DNA from: Anastrepha obliqua
Taxonomy: Eukaryota; Arthropoda; Insecta; Diptera; Tephritidae
Assembly: GCF_027943255.1 (NCBI RefSeq)
Contig: NC_072893.1
Span: 87,551,784-87,615,783, forward strand
DNA length: 64,000 nucleotides
Direction: 5' to 3'
In this document: positions 35,818 to 47,618 of the stretch, in pieces
Position numbering within the stretch: the stretch's first letter is position 1
How the letters are laid out: each line of letters opens with the position of its first letter
The notes under the pieces: generated by a model
The model's input: the letters and a program-made list of their open reading frames with translations, nothing else
Told to the model about the DNA's origin: nothing
Databases searched by the model: none
Made by a program: the position numbers and the translations under genes

Positions 35818-36125
35818 CAACATCAGACCATTAACTGGCTCTCAGAGAATTTGAAGAAATCAGCTGATTCCCTGAAGTAACAGGTGATATGATGGCGGTT
35901 TGCTTACTACAAAACTGAGATTGAGTTGGTGATATAAGAAAAAATCAACACCACTACCTCTTATCTTAATGTTGCCGTTTGAACAACAATTAATTGGAAG
36001 AGCGTAAGAATACGTGTGAAGTGTGTGAGCAGAATTCTGCTGTTCACTCCCCTATGACATGGCTGCTGAAATTCCTCTCACAGTTTTGCTTCGGATGGCC
36101 AAATCTTTTAATTCTTATTATCATT
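35818..36125 (+). repeat. Dispersed repeat R1, long copy
   Basis: ACCAACATCAGACCATTAAC through AAATCAGCTGATTCC, GCAGAATTCTGCTG and TCTCACAGTTTTGCTTCGG, collinear with 22301-22570 but without its internal changes. Confidence 0.65.
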
Positions 36126-38157
36126 GAATACAACTGTAACAATGAGATGTAGTTGTTTATGTAGCGCCTACTAAGTAAATCTCGAAAGCTAGAACTCCAC
36201 GTCAAACGGTCGTGGAGTTGTAACTTTTAGTGCTTTATTCAGTCATAGGTAATGCCAGCTTGAAAGTATAGTATGGAATTCTAGCTTTAGCATTTCACGA
36301 TGAAGATGCTTTCTATAACGGGACTGTAAAGCTAGAACATCACACATAAAACTATCGCGACGTTGTGACTTTCATAACAAGGATAACACCAAAACACAAC
36401 ACTTTTTTCCATGATAAACATTTTTTAATTATTTGTTATTGAAAGAGTACATAATTTTTTTTATGAGAACATTTTTTATTTAGTTTTTTTTTTTTTACTG
36501 AGAGAGCGTTTAACTTGCTTGCTAATAGCAGCGGCAATATTTGGTGTTGGACAAGGAAAAGTTGACTACGATTAATACGTAGCATTGCTTTGCTAATTGT
36601 CGAGCTTTCTTTTGAACAACTGTTAAATTAGAAAATAGCTCCAGCATTTTATTTGCTTTGTGATTTGTTCGTTCTGAATGTCGCGTAACAGTCCGACCGC
36701 TATTGATTGCTCACAGATTATTACGATCGATATTTCACAACTGCAGTATGGATCAACTAGCTTATGGAATTACACATGTACATATGTATGTATGTACATT
36801 TGTGCATTCGTACATACATACGTACATTTATACATGAATGTACAATATTATCGCAACAGCGAAAACAATCAACCAATTGATGTTGCTCTGATCATTACCA
36901 GCCACCACCTTGGCTACCGCATTCACATTTCACATTTCAACGCATCGAAAATTTTCAGTTAAATACTTTCACCTCTCAGACATTCGCCCGGCTGCTGAAT
37001 GCTGTTTGTTGCTGACCGGACCATCAGTTGCCGGTTGGCTTGTGCTGCTCGAAACGCGTATTTATTTGCGATTCGATACGCGTGATGCGCTTGATTTGTA
37101 AAATCCGCTTACAGCTTGAATGGCTGGCTAGCTAGCAAAAGAAATTTACTCACTTGTGCGTTTTGGATTTTTGCATTTTATACGGCACAAACGTTTATCA
37201 ATGCAATCAAGCCGGACGGTGATGGACAATAGAGTTTGTGTCACCTTTAGCAGTTGTTTTTTTCTTTTTTGCTCTTGTTGCTTTTCCAGTTGAAGCTGTT
37301 TAAGAGGTTCGATGGCGACAATTTATATGGTATGATTTATTTATGCAGTCAGCAGTCACTTTAAGAGTGCATCTACACACATACATAAGTACATTTGTAT
37401 GTACCTATATGTAGAATATCTGACGTACTACAAGTGTATGCATGTGCTATTTGCTCGTAAATGTTGGTATGGGTATTGTTACGCTTAAGATTTGAGATTT
37501 TTTTTCGATCAAGTCGCGTTAACGGTACTCACTTTTGGCTAAAATTTGCTTAAATGTGTAAACAATTTGCATGCCATAAAAATGGTATTTTTATTTTAGT
37601 TTTTGAAAGTCAAAAAGTAGAAAGCTTCAGCCAATTTTTGTAGGCGTGATAAAGTCTTTGTTGTCAAGTCTTTTTGCGTGCAATTATGAAAGCAATTGTA
37701 TGAAGTATTTATGTAATTACATAAATATTCATATAAGTATCTCTTTTATTTTCTAGAGCAATTTATCTTCTGCTTTAATACGTGTACACACATACACACA
37801 CACGCAGAGGAGTGGGTACGTACTGAATCACCATGTATACATGAGGATGTAGGTGTATATTGAGAAAAAAAAAAAAAGCTAGCAATTACTTTTTTTTGGA
37901 TTATGATGAACAATGTATGTATGTCCGTATGTGTATGAGTGCCATAAAATTTGCACTGACTTAGATTTGGTAAACTAAAGAACAATGTTAACTAATAAAT
38001 TTTAGCGATAAAAATGATAAGAAAGATAACTGCGAAACCCTCTTGGTACGGCAACTTGAAAGTGGATATTATAGGGTGATCAGTTGGTTTTTCCAAAATA
38101 ATTTTATAGTAGTATTTTAGAGATGTCGATATATAAATATATATGTATGTCTATACC
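36126..38157. other. Intergenic DNA, no supported gene
   Basis: TATG/TACA simple repeats near 36780-36840 and 37370-37410. A more GC-rich patch at 36900-37110 shows no recognisable protein. Confidence 0.4.
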
Positions 38158-38159
38158 TA

Positions 38160-38390
38160 CAAGGTGGCGCAAAATTAATCACCCTGTCGGAAGATTTATG
38201 ATTTTTGCAAATGACGTCACACGTCAATGATATTTGGCACTTGTAAGCGAGGCAGCTGCAGTAGACAAATATACACGCAATGGAGTGCTTAAAGCTCAAA
38301 ATAAAGTCTTCCATCACTTAAACCCATTTTTATTTTATTTAATAAAAAAGTTATTCTTAACAAAATTGGATGATTAATTTAGCGCTACAT
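38160..38390. mobile_element. MITE family A, copy 1
   Basis: Inverted ends GTGGCGCAAAATTAATCACC and (inverted) TAGCGCTAAATTAATCATCC, flanked by TA (38158-38159, 38391-38392). Internal sequence is shared with 56323-56534. No coding capacity. Confidence 0.7.
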
Positions 38391-38418
38391 TAATATTTTT
38401 TAGATTTACTATAATTAA

Positions 38419-38663
38419 CCCTAATTCTCTGTCGATGGTCGTTCTTGTCCGGCCCGTTTTTTATGAAACTACTGCACGGTGCATGTTTCATACCATTTGT
38501 TTATGATAAAATCTTATCAAAATCTCATCGGATATGTTTAGTTAAAGCTTAGAAGATACTTTATAAATTTTTTCTAATTTTCTGTTGGCGTTATATAGTA
38601 GAAATAAGGCCCGACCCATCGACGTGCGACTAAGGTGCCAAATGCAACGACATGGGATTAGGG
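38419..38663. mobile_element. piggyBac-type MITE with CCC termini
   Basis: Left CCCTAATTCTCTGTCG and inverted right CCCTAATCCCATGTCG. Flanked by TTAA (38415-38418, 38664-38667). 245 bp, no transposase. Confidence 0.75.
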
Positions 38664-38667
38664 TTAA

Positions 38668-39616
38668 TACTATAATTCCTATGAAACTATATATAAACCA
38701 CGTACTTGTAAATAGTTAAAATTTCTATACATAAAACTAAATTTTTCAAAGTGCAAAATTGCAAAAAACACAAATTAATTTTTTAATGCGTGAAACGAAA
38801 TTTAAAAATGCCATTGAGAGGCCAATCTTGGAAAATTACTCGAACAAAATTTGTATTTCGATAGTTAGTGGAAAATTAGGCGAATTTTATAATAATTTTT
38901 TTACTTATTTAAATTTATTTTATTATAAAAATATTTTATAAAATATATATTTTATTGCAATGACAATAAATAGAATCGGCAATATCAACTAATGTCGACT
39001 AAAATTTATATAAACATTGTATTTGAGTTACAAAAGCAAAAAAACAAAAACAAAAAATAGTGTGAAGAACTGTATAGATTTTACTACTGTCGACCGCCAG
39101 GATTTTTGGGTCTGGCTTCTGATTTTCGAATTTTAGTTGCTTTTATGTTAATAATAGAGGGAAAACTCATTTTTTTATCAAAGTTTGTTTTTTCACAAAC
39201 CGCAGAAATTTTTCTAAGTATTAATTAAAATGACCGATTTTTCATAATTTTATTATAAATTACAATCAGAAAAATTTGTGTTTTACATCGGAGTCTTTTC
39301 AATTCAAAAATAATAATTAATAACACTATACGGCAAAGTCATGTTTTTGTTGCGGATTTGCGCCAAACCAAGTTTTTTTAGGCATTAAGCCATAAGTAAA
39401 GGAGTAATTTCTCCATTTTTTTAAGTTAGTATCAGAAATAGAGATAAGAGCTTTCGAAGGTTGAAATTGGGCATTTTGTAAAAAAATATTTTTAATGAAG
39501 GGTGCGGTTCGTCCTTTTCGCTTATTTAAATTATATATAACTTATTTGTACCAGGTATTTTTACTATAAAAATAATACATAAATAAAATAAAAAATTTGT
39601 AATTTCAAGGATCTGA
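38668..39616. other. Intergenic DNA, nothing recognised
   Basis: Very AT-rich, no gene supported. Confidence 0.45.
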
Positions 39617-39629
39617 CCTTTGCACTTTA

Positions 39630-39945
39630 AAAAATAAATAATTGGCGCGTACACTTCTGTTAGGTGTTTGGCCGAGCTCCTCCTCCTATTTGTGGTGTGC
39701 GTCTTGATGTTGTTCCACAAATGGAGCGACCTACAGTTTCAAGCCGACTCCGAACGGCAAATATTTTTATGAGGAGCTTTTTCATGGCAGAAATACACTC
39801 GGAGGTTTGCCATTGCCTGCTGAGGGGCGACCGGTATTAGAAAAATGTTTTTCTTAATTTGGTGTTTCACCGAGATTCGAACCAACGACCTCTCTGCGAA
39901 TTCCGAATGGTAATCACGCACCAACCCATTCGGCTACGACGGCCG
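39630..39945 (-). mobile_element. tRNA-derived SINE, full-length copy
   Basis: Minus-strand copy with head, B box GGTTCGAATCTC, body, GTACGCGCCAATT and an A/T-rich tail. Flanked by CCTTTGCACTTTA (39617-39629, 39946-39958). The first two bases of the right copy may belong to the element. Confidence 0.92.
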
Positions 39946-39958
39946 CCTTTGCACTTTA

Positions 39959-41346
39959 TGGCACCTTTAATTTACATAAGTTTGCAAAAAAAAAGTTGTG
40001 TACCATTTAAATAAGCGGAAATGGCTGACCATGCCCATATTTTGACTTTTATAGTTATTTACATACAGTTATTAAAAATATCTTTTTTACGAAACATCCA
40101 ATTTCAAGTTTCGAAGGCCGATATTTTGAAACTACTTTTATACATATAACTCAATCTCTTAAAACAAGTTGATTTTGTGCACCACGCAGCTCCTTGCTGT
40201 ACAGTCTAATGGCATAAAAATGTAAAATAAAAAAACTCAATTTCAAAAGTAAATATTCTTAGTGTTTTTCATATGTTTCTATGGACTTTCTCTCTTATCG
40301 AAGTACAACAGACAATTATTATTATTACTGTTTGCTTAAGCGCCAATTATGAGGCGCATAGTGCCAATGAGTTCGTTATCTCTCCTATCGGACGTTTCTC
40401 CAGCTGGTGGATAGGGGAACGCTCGGCAGATATTTCGGATACTAATACGGAAATAAAATCCGCAGAGTCAACCAAAAGATAGCAAAACAATGTTTAGCGT
40501 CTGCCCAATAGCGTCTGACTTGAATCGAGCGGCTGAACTTTCATTACGCCTTTCCTTCGTAGCGTAACAAAAGCGGCAGCTCCGTCAGGAGGGTAGAAGC
40601 TCTAGGCCGAGAACCTATTGTGTTGGTAAATTTGTATCTATTGAAACCAAACAGAAAATAGCATACTTTAAAAACTAAAAAAGGGGAAATTTGGTGCTTC
40701 TCGATGTCTAGCATCAGAATTTGTGCGTTGAGAGCGTAACAGAGAGCCAAACAGTGTTTTTATCGACCTGTTTTATTTAAGTTGTATTACATTAATGCAA
40801 AGCTCAAGTGGCTCAGTTTCAAAGATGCTTAAGTTGAACTTTTATAAAAAGTGGGTTTTAAATTATATATAATTATAATTTTCGCTTTAAGCTTTCAATA
40901 CACAATTTTACTTACTTACACGATTTCTATAAAAGAAATTATTAGGGCAATTTTCAATTAAGTGCAATCACCAATAGTCATATTAGAAAACACTGAAGAA
41001 TTTAAAGAATCAATTACTTAAATAAGTGTTAAGTACAAAAAAATGTCTTAAGATCGAGATGGAATAGTAAAAGGAGAGGAAAGAGGGATCTCTTTCTGGT
41101 TCTGACTATATTAAGGAAAACAATTAAGAAGGAACGAACGCTGAGCTTTGCACTATGCTTATTTAAAACAACAGTCTAGAGTTCTCGTTTAATGACAACG
41201 ACTGGATATCGCAGCTATTTCAAGAATATATTACACCTGTATATACCTGCTCGGTATAGCTTCATTCAGTTTGGTCGACCCTAAAGCACTTTTGATAGCT
41301 TTCTTATGTGAGCCGCGAGCTGTTTTTTTACAATATTCCTTGATAA
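39959..41346. other. Intergenic DNA, no supported gene
   Basis: AT-rich. An open frame at 40273-40482 has a hydrophobic start but no recognisable family. Left unassigned. Confidence 0.4.
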
Positions 41347-41348
41347 TA

Positions 41349-41859
41349 AAGGGTTTTCCAATAACAGGTGTTACAGATTAATGGATTGCGCTATCGGGAA
41401 ATGATTAACGATTTTTTATGGCTTGGGTGGTATTGATCTGGACAACCTTCATTTTCAACAAGGCGCTACGTGCCACACAACCTACGAAACCATTGATCTT
41501 TTACCGGAAAAGTTTCCGGACCGTGTTATCTCTCGAAAAGGTGATCACAATTGGCCACCGAGATCTTGTGATTTAACATCTTATGACTTTTTTCTTTGGT
41601 GCGACGTGAAAGAGAAGGTCTACGCCAACAGCCCTGGGTCGATTCAAAGATGGAATTCGTGAGGCTATCGAGGACATAGGGCAGCCACTTTGCAAACCGG
41701 TTATGGAAAATTTCATGAAAAGGATATTGTCCTGTAAGCATGGTCGTGGTGGTAATTTGCCTGATCTTATTTTCCACGAAACATCCGATCATTTATATTA
41801 AAAAATAGAATTTTTCTTTGAATATACATATAAATAACATCTCTTATTGGAAAACTTTT
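41349..41859 (+). mobile_element. Mariner derivative lacking its 5' half
   Basis: Same family as 18940-21271. Left end AAGGGTTTTCCAATAACAGG, inverted right end AAAAGTTTTCCAATAAGAGA, TA on both sides (41347-41348, 41860-41861). The gene joins the left repeat directly to GLRYREMINDFLW-like coding. The second catalytic block reads FQQGATCHT, so the Asp codon itself is lost in frame. The third block reads SCDLTSYDFFLW. The end is GRGGNLPDLIFHETSDHLY. One frameshift at about 41635-41645. Confidence 0.87.
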
Positions 41860-41929
41860 TATATACATAATATAATTTTCGATGACATTTTAAGAAGAAC
41901 TACAGAACTACTATAAAACATCTTTCTTC

Positions 41930-42190
41930 TTCGAGTGGTGAAAGTTTTGCGGAGACGGTATGAAAATTTTAGCTCACGTCGCGACATTGTGAATTGGTCA
42001 CCATGAAATTTCGACTTGACGCCGTTCGATTTCTTTTTTTTTTTTGATGTCTTTTGAGAAAAAATGTGTGTGCCGAAAATTCTTGAACGATTACTGACGA
42101 CGAGATTGGAATAGCCGATGATGAAATGGAAAATTTCGCCCAAGCACGCAACATCACAAGGTGGTCATATGTGAGTTAATGTGTTCTATA
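41930..42190 (+). mobile_element. Second, older mariner 3' remnant
   Basis: Reads SSRRDIVNWSP, then NFDLTPFDFFFF (third catalytic block), then scrambled frames and a final GGHM-type tail. It lies about 70 bp after the previous mariner. Confidence 0.6.
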
Positions 42191-43100
42191 TATTCTTTTT
42201 AAATTATAACTTTGGCAAGTAAAAATAGATAGATCTCTTGGAATACCCTCTACATATGTCAATATTAAAAAATAAGTGGAAAAGTTATATCAAAGAAATT
42301 TATCAGTATTATACACATCCGCCGCGTAAATTGATTGTAAGAATTGCGATAAGATTTGTCTTACCTTGAGCTCGATGTCTTAAAGAAAACAAAAGAAATC
42401 AACTAATCAGCATTTGCTACAGCAATGCAAGTGGAATGCTTTTGCATCTACATACACATGTATGTACATGCATATGTATATACTCGTGCGTACATATTCT
42501 TGGAATTTCTATGTAAAATGCACCAAAGTAAAGTCTCCAATATCACACCATAACTAATGAGTGATTTAATAATAAATACATCTATTTTTGTATAAGAATT
42601 TTTGCTTTATAATTTTGAATCACAGAATTTTGTTCTAAGGCAGTCCTTGTGCTTCTATCAGCAGTCTAGTAAACAATTAACAAAAGTAGAACGACGCCCG
42701 TTTCTATAACGGGGGCAAAACAAAAAACGGAAAATACTGTTACTTGTATGTACATATGTATATGTAAGCAGACACTCATACTCAAATACGCATGAGTAGC
42801 GGCGTTTATTTACGCTCTTTAATTAAGCATTTCAAATGCTTACTTCCCGACAAGTCGTGTGGTTCTCAAAATGAATAAAGATGGTGGCATATGGTGCCCC
42901 ATAAAACATAAATTCATATGAAGTCATTCTTTCAAGTAAATGCTCGTATATATAGCTGCATGTGCATTTACAAACATATGCGCGATAGCAATTGAGTAAT
43001 TCCATGCCGAGCGATCAAAGCATTTCGGACATTGTCAGCAAGAAGTAAACTTGAAAAATAACAAAAAAAGAAAAATTTTGAGATTTACTCAATTTTGAAA
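42191..43100. other. Intergenic DNA, nothing recognised
   Basis: AT-rich with TATG/TACA repeats near 42455-42485 and 42745-42765. Confidence 0.4.
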
Positions 43101-44590
43101 ATAGTGGTACACAGTTTTTAGAAGTTAAATGTTTTCGGTTCATTTAAGCATTTAAACAGTTTTTGCTGTTTATTTTAAAAATTAGACTTGGTAACTTTTA
43201 AAAATAATTTGATAATTTTGAGATGTATCCAGTGTTAAAAATTATAGTACAAAGCTCTTTGAAGTGAAATAACTTCGGTTTTTTTTAGATATTTATATGA
43301 ATTAAAAAAAATATATATAAACAAAGCTTTGTCAAAAATTATTTGAGAAAAATTGTAATTTTTCGTTGAAAATTTTGGGAAACAAATTTTGTTAGTAAAA
43401 ACCAAACTGGAAAATTTTTGAAAAAAATTTAATAATTTTTAACTTATTCAATATTGAAAATTATGGTATAAAGCTTTTTGAAGTTAAATAGCTTCGGTTA
43501 TTTTAATATGAATTACACATTTTTTTTTAATTTAATTAATTTAAAAATTTTGAGATTAATTCAAAGTTGAAAAGATTATTTGAAAATACTCTTATGATTA
43601 ATTCAATTTTGAAGTGAAATAGCTTCGGTTCGTTCAAAAATTTGTATGGATTTTGAAAATATTTTTGGTAAAATATGCTTTCTAAAAAATTCTTTGAGAA
43701 AAAAATTATAACCTTTTGTTGTAAATTTTCGGAAAACATTTTTTTAGTAAGAACAACCGAAATAGTAACCGATAGCAACTGATTTTTTTAGTAACAACAA
43801 CTTTTTGAAAAGAAATAGCTTCGGTCCGTTCAAAAATTTGTATGAATTTTTCAAATTTTTTTGAATATGCATTTTTTGATAAATATGCTTTTTAAAAAAT
43901 TATTTGAGAAAAAAATGTTTACCTTTCGTTGCAAATTTTTAGAAAATATTTTTTTTAAGAAGAATTAAACTGGAAATTTTTTGAAAAAAAAACTTAAAAA
44001 ATTGGAGATTTTTCCATTTTGAAAATCACGGTATAATCTTTTTGAAGTAAAATAGTTTTGGGTCGCTCAAAAAGAGTTATGAATTTTTAACAAATTTTTT
44101 TTAATCTGCATTTTTTGATAAAATATGCATTGTAAAAAATTATTTGAGAAAAAAATTATTTCCTTTCGTTTAAATTTTTTAGAAAACATTTTTTAGTAAG
44201 AACTAAACCGGAAAATTAAAAAAAAGATTTAAATTTTGAGCTCTTTTCAATGTTGGAAATTGTAGTATTAAGCTTTTTGAAGTAAAATAGCTGCAGTAAA
44301 AAATTATTTGCTTTGTAAAAAATTATTTGAAAAAGATTATTACCTTTCGTTTAAAATTTTTAGAAAACATTTTTTAGTAAGAACTAAACAGGAAAATTAA
44401 AAAAAATTAAAATTTTGAGATGAAAATTATGGTATCAAGCTTTTGGAAGTGAAGTGAAATAAAGAAGTTCCTTAGAACATTTTTATCATTTTTTTAATTT
44501 GTTTTGATAAAATATGCTTTTAAAAATTATTTGAGAAAAATTGTAACTGTTCGTTGAAATCTCTTTTTTTGTCATTTTTGAAAAACATTG
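43100..44590. repeat. Degenerate AT-rich tandem array, unit about 235 bp
   Basis: About eight units. Each has TTTTGAAGTRAAATAGCTTC followed by GGTTCGTTCAAAAA, then TTATTTGAGAAAAA, CCTTTCGTT, GAAAACATTTTTTAGTAAGA and GAAAATTATGGTATAAAGCT. Motif starts lie near 43115, 43257, 43470, 43608, 43801, 44036, 44272 and 44430, so the longest units are about 235 bp and others carry deletions. No coding. Confidence 0.75.
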
Positions 44591-45287
44591 TGCAATAAAT
44601 TCAATAAATAATACATACTTAGATTCTCATGGATCATCATATCAAATATCTATAACTGCATTTAAAAGCACTTACATAAATTTAATTTTCAAATTAACTA
44701 AGCCAATTAAATAATGCATCAAAAGTAATGCCGGAAATCCACACATTTACCCTTACATTTGCTAACTTTAATTTTTCTTGCTAAACACTCCATTTCTGCG
44801 TTTTTTTCAGTCTCTTAAAACATTTTGTGTCCCTAACTGACTGAGCTCACGCGGTCCCAAGATGCAGATAATGCCATGCAGCAGACATATTTATACATAC
44901 AAAAGCAAGTACGCATGTATGTATGTAGGCACTAATAAATCTACATCGTACCTTTGAATTACACGTTTCGAAAAATATGAGCTTTAAGCATTCAAGTGGC
45001 CACTCGTAAATGTCAGAGTGTTATTGTCCTTAAGATGAGTACTATCGGGATTTGCTGCACATAGTGTAATTTTGCATAATATAAGTGTATATTTGTATAT
45101 AACTACATATGTATGTATGTACATTTTTGAATATGCATTTTCCGTCTAGCGTAATATAAAAATGATAACTATTTGTAATGTATGCATTTATGCTATATGT
45201 GTATGTATATGGATACGAGTATGTTAAATTATATGTTCTTGCATGTTTATTAAATGGTGGTATTTTTGTCTTGACATTCTGACTTAC
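44591..45287. other. Probable intron or 3' region after the Glu-rich exon
   Basis: Since the Glu-rich exon ends at a splice donor (45288|45287), this stretch should be intron. TATG repeats lie near 44905-44925 and 45100-45120. No next exon recognised. Confidence 0.4.
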
Positions 45288-47255
45288 CCTTCGTGGCCGG
45301 CACTCGAACTTTTGCACGTTGTCCTCCTCCTCATCGTCATCGTCATCTTCTTCTTCTACTTCTTTTACTTTATTGTTGTTTTCACTTACCGTTTGTGACT
45401 CATACTCTCCATTGACCCTTTCACTCAACGTTTCTACCTCACCATCTTCGACTTCCACCTCTTCTTCGACTACCTCCAATACCGGTTCTGCTACTTCTTC
45501 ATGCTCTTCAGCCTCTTCTAATTGTGCTAAATCTTCTACCTCTACATTTTCTACCACTGATTCAACATCTGTGTCTTCTTCTACTTCTTCTTTTTCCTCA
45601 TCTTCAAGTAATTCTTCTTCTTGTTCTTCCTCATCTAAAACTGCATCCAAAGCTCGAATGGCTTGAATTTGCTCTTCATCGATTTCGCTTCGCGATTCAA
45701 CACCATCATCTTCTACTGCAGTAGATTCTTGAGCAGGATCTTCTGCTAATGGTTCTTCTTCTAACTGTTCTTCATCTTCTGCTGGTTCCTCATCCTTCGC
45801 AGGTTCTTCCTCCTCTTCTGCTGGTTCTTCATCTTCAGCAGGTTCCTCATCTTCTTCTTCATTTCCTGCTGGTTCTTCTTCCTCAGCAGGTTCTTCCTCT
45901 TCTTCTTCATCTTCTGCTGGTTCTTCCTCCTCAGCAAGTTCTTCTTCTTCATCTTCTGCTGGCTCTTCCTCCTCAGCAGGTTCTTCCTCTTCTTCTTCAT
46001 CTCCTGCTGGTTCTTCCTCTTCAACAGGTTCCTCCTCTTCTTCTTCATCTTCTGCTGGTTCTTCCTCCTCAGCAGGTTCTTCCTCTTCTTCTTCCTCTTC
46101 TTCTTCATCTTCTGCTGGTTCTTCCTCCTCAGCAGGTTCTTCCTCCTCAGCAGGCTCTTCCTCTTCTTCTTCATCTTCTGCTGGTTCTTCCTCCTCAGCA
46201 GGTTCTTCGTCTCCTTCTTCATCTTCTGCAGGTTCCTCCTCCTCAGCAGATTCCGCATCTTCTTCTTCATCTTCTGCTGGTTCTTCCTCCTCAGCAGGTT
46301 CTTCCTCTTCTTCTTCATCTTCTGCTGGTTCTTCTTCCTCAGCTGGTTCTTCGTCTTCTTCTTCATCTTCTGCTGGTTCTTCCTCCTCAGCAGGTTCTTC
46401 CTCTTCTTCTTCATCTTCTGCTGGTTCTTCCTCTTCAGTAGGTTCCTCCTCTTCTTCTTCATCTTCTGCTGGTTCTTCCTCCTCGACAGGTTCTTCTTCT
46501 TCTTCTTCATCTTCTGCTGGTTCTTCCTCCTCAGCAGGTTCTTCCTCTTCTTCTTCATCTTTTGCTGGTTCTTCCTCCTCAGCAGGTTCTTCGTCTTCTT
46601 CTTCATCTTCTGCTGGCTCTTCCTCCTCAGCAGGTTCTTCCTCTTCTTCTTCATCTCCTGCTGGTTCTTCCTCCTCAGCAGGTTCCTCCTCTTCTTCTTC
46701 ATCTTCTGCTGGTTCTTCCTCCTCAGCAGGTTCTTCGTCTTCTTCTTCATCTTCTGCTGGCTCTTCCTCCTCAGCAGGTTCTTCCTCTTCTTCTTCATCT
46801 CCTGCTGGTTCTTCCTCCTCAGCAGGTTCTTCGTCTTCTTCTTCATCTTCTGTTGGTTCTTCCTCCTCAGCAGGTTCTTCCTCTTCTTCTTTATCTTCTG
46901 CAGGCTCTTCCTCCTCAGCAGGTTCTTCCTCTTCTTCTTCATCTCCTGCTGGTTCTTCCTCTTCAGCAGGTTCCTCCTCTTCTTCTTCATCTTCTGCTGG
47001 CTCTTCTTCCTCAGTAGGTTCCTCCTCATCTTCTGCTGGATCGTTCTCCTCAGCAGGTTCTTCCTCTTCTTCTTCATCTTCTGCTGGTTCTTCCTCCTCA
47101 GCAGGTTCTTCCTCTTCTTCTTCATCTTCTGCTGATTCTTCCTCCTCAGCAGGTTCTTCCTCTTCTTCTTCATCTTCTGCTGGTTCTTCCTCTTCTTCCG
47201 CTTGTTCTTCTTCAGCTTCTTCTTCATCTTCTGCTGGCTCCTCATCCTCAGCAGG

Positions 47256-47297
<42 letters not shown>

Positions 47298-47618
47298 TTC
47301 AAATTTCCCTTCTACTTCTTCCTCTTCTTCTTCATCTTCTACCTCCTCAATTGCTTCTCCACTAAACAACGCCAATTCCATCGGCTCCTCTTCACTTACT
47401 TCTTCTTCTTCTTCTACCACCACCTCTTCATCATCTTCTTCGTCTGCTTCAGCAGACTCATCTTCCCCATCAACTTCATCCACCACTTCAAGTTCAAAGT
47501 CAGCAGCACTGCTGTCTACACTTACCTTTCGTGGCTGGTCCTCGACTTCGTCCACCTCTTCATCCTTGGCCACTTCATCTGTGACTTCAACGATTTGCTC
47601 TACTTCAACTTCAGCCAT
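45288..47618 (-). CDS. Glutamate-rich repeat protein, large exon
   Basis: From ATG at 47618 to a GTAAGT donor at 45287 the frame is open for 777 codons. The start is MAEVEVEQIVEVTDEVAKDE. From about residue 120 to 620 there are around 30 units of PAEEEEPAEDEEEEEE (16 residues, 48 nt), with D/G/K/V variants. A more varied acidic tail ends QKFECRPRR. There is a second GTAAGT donor in the same phase after QPRK at 47526. A first exon of 31 codons could therefore be spliced out without the repeat. The frame stays open upstream to about 47822, so coding may extend 5'. No domain, signal peptide or membrane segment is visible. The protein should be extremely acidic and disordered. Family not recognised. 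That the frame stays open for so long through a repeat supports selection for coding. Confidence 0.68.
45770..47260 (-). repeat. 48-bp coding minisatellite inside the Glu-rich exon
   Basis: Imperfect tandem array. The unit on the plus strand resembles GCAGGTTCTTCCTCTTCTTC followed by TTCATCTTCTGCTGGTTC. Units differ mostly by silent or conservative changes, and lengths stay multiples of three. Plus-strand leucine-rich and other-frame lysine-rich frames here are shadows. Confidence 0.93.

Noticed and set aside
40273..40482. 69-codon frame with hydrophobic start, signal-peptide-like
   Set aside because: No downstream domain or gene context. AT-rich flanks give such frames by chance.
45749..47302. 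Long plus-strand leucine/proline frames and a minus-strand lysine/asparagine/leucine frame of 513 codons
   Set aside because: Shadows of the Glu-rich repeat in other frames. Only the acidic frame has non-repeat flanks with protein character and splice donors.
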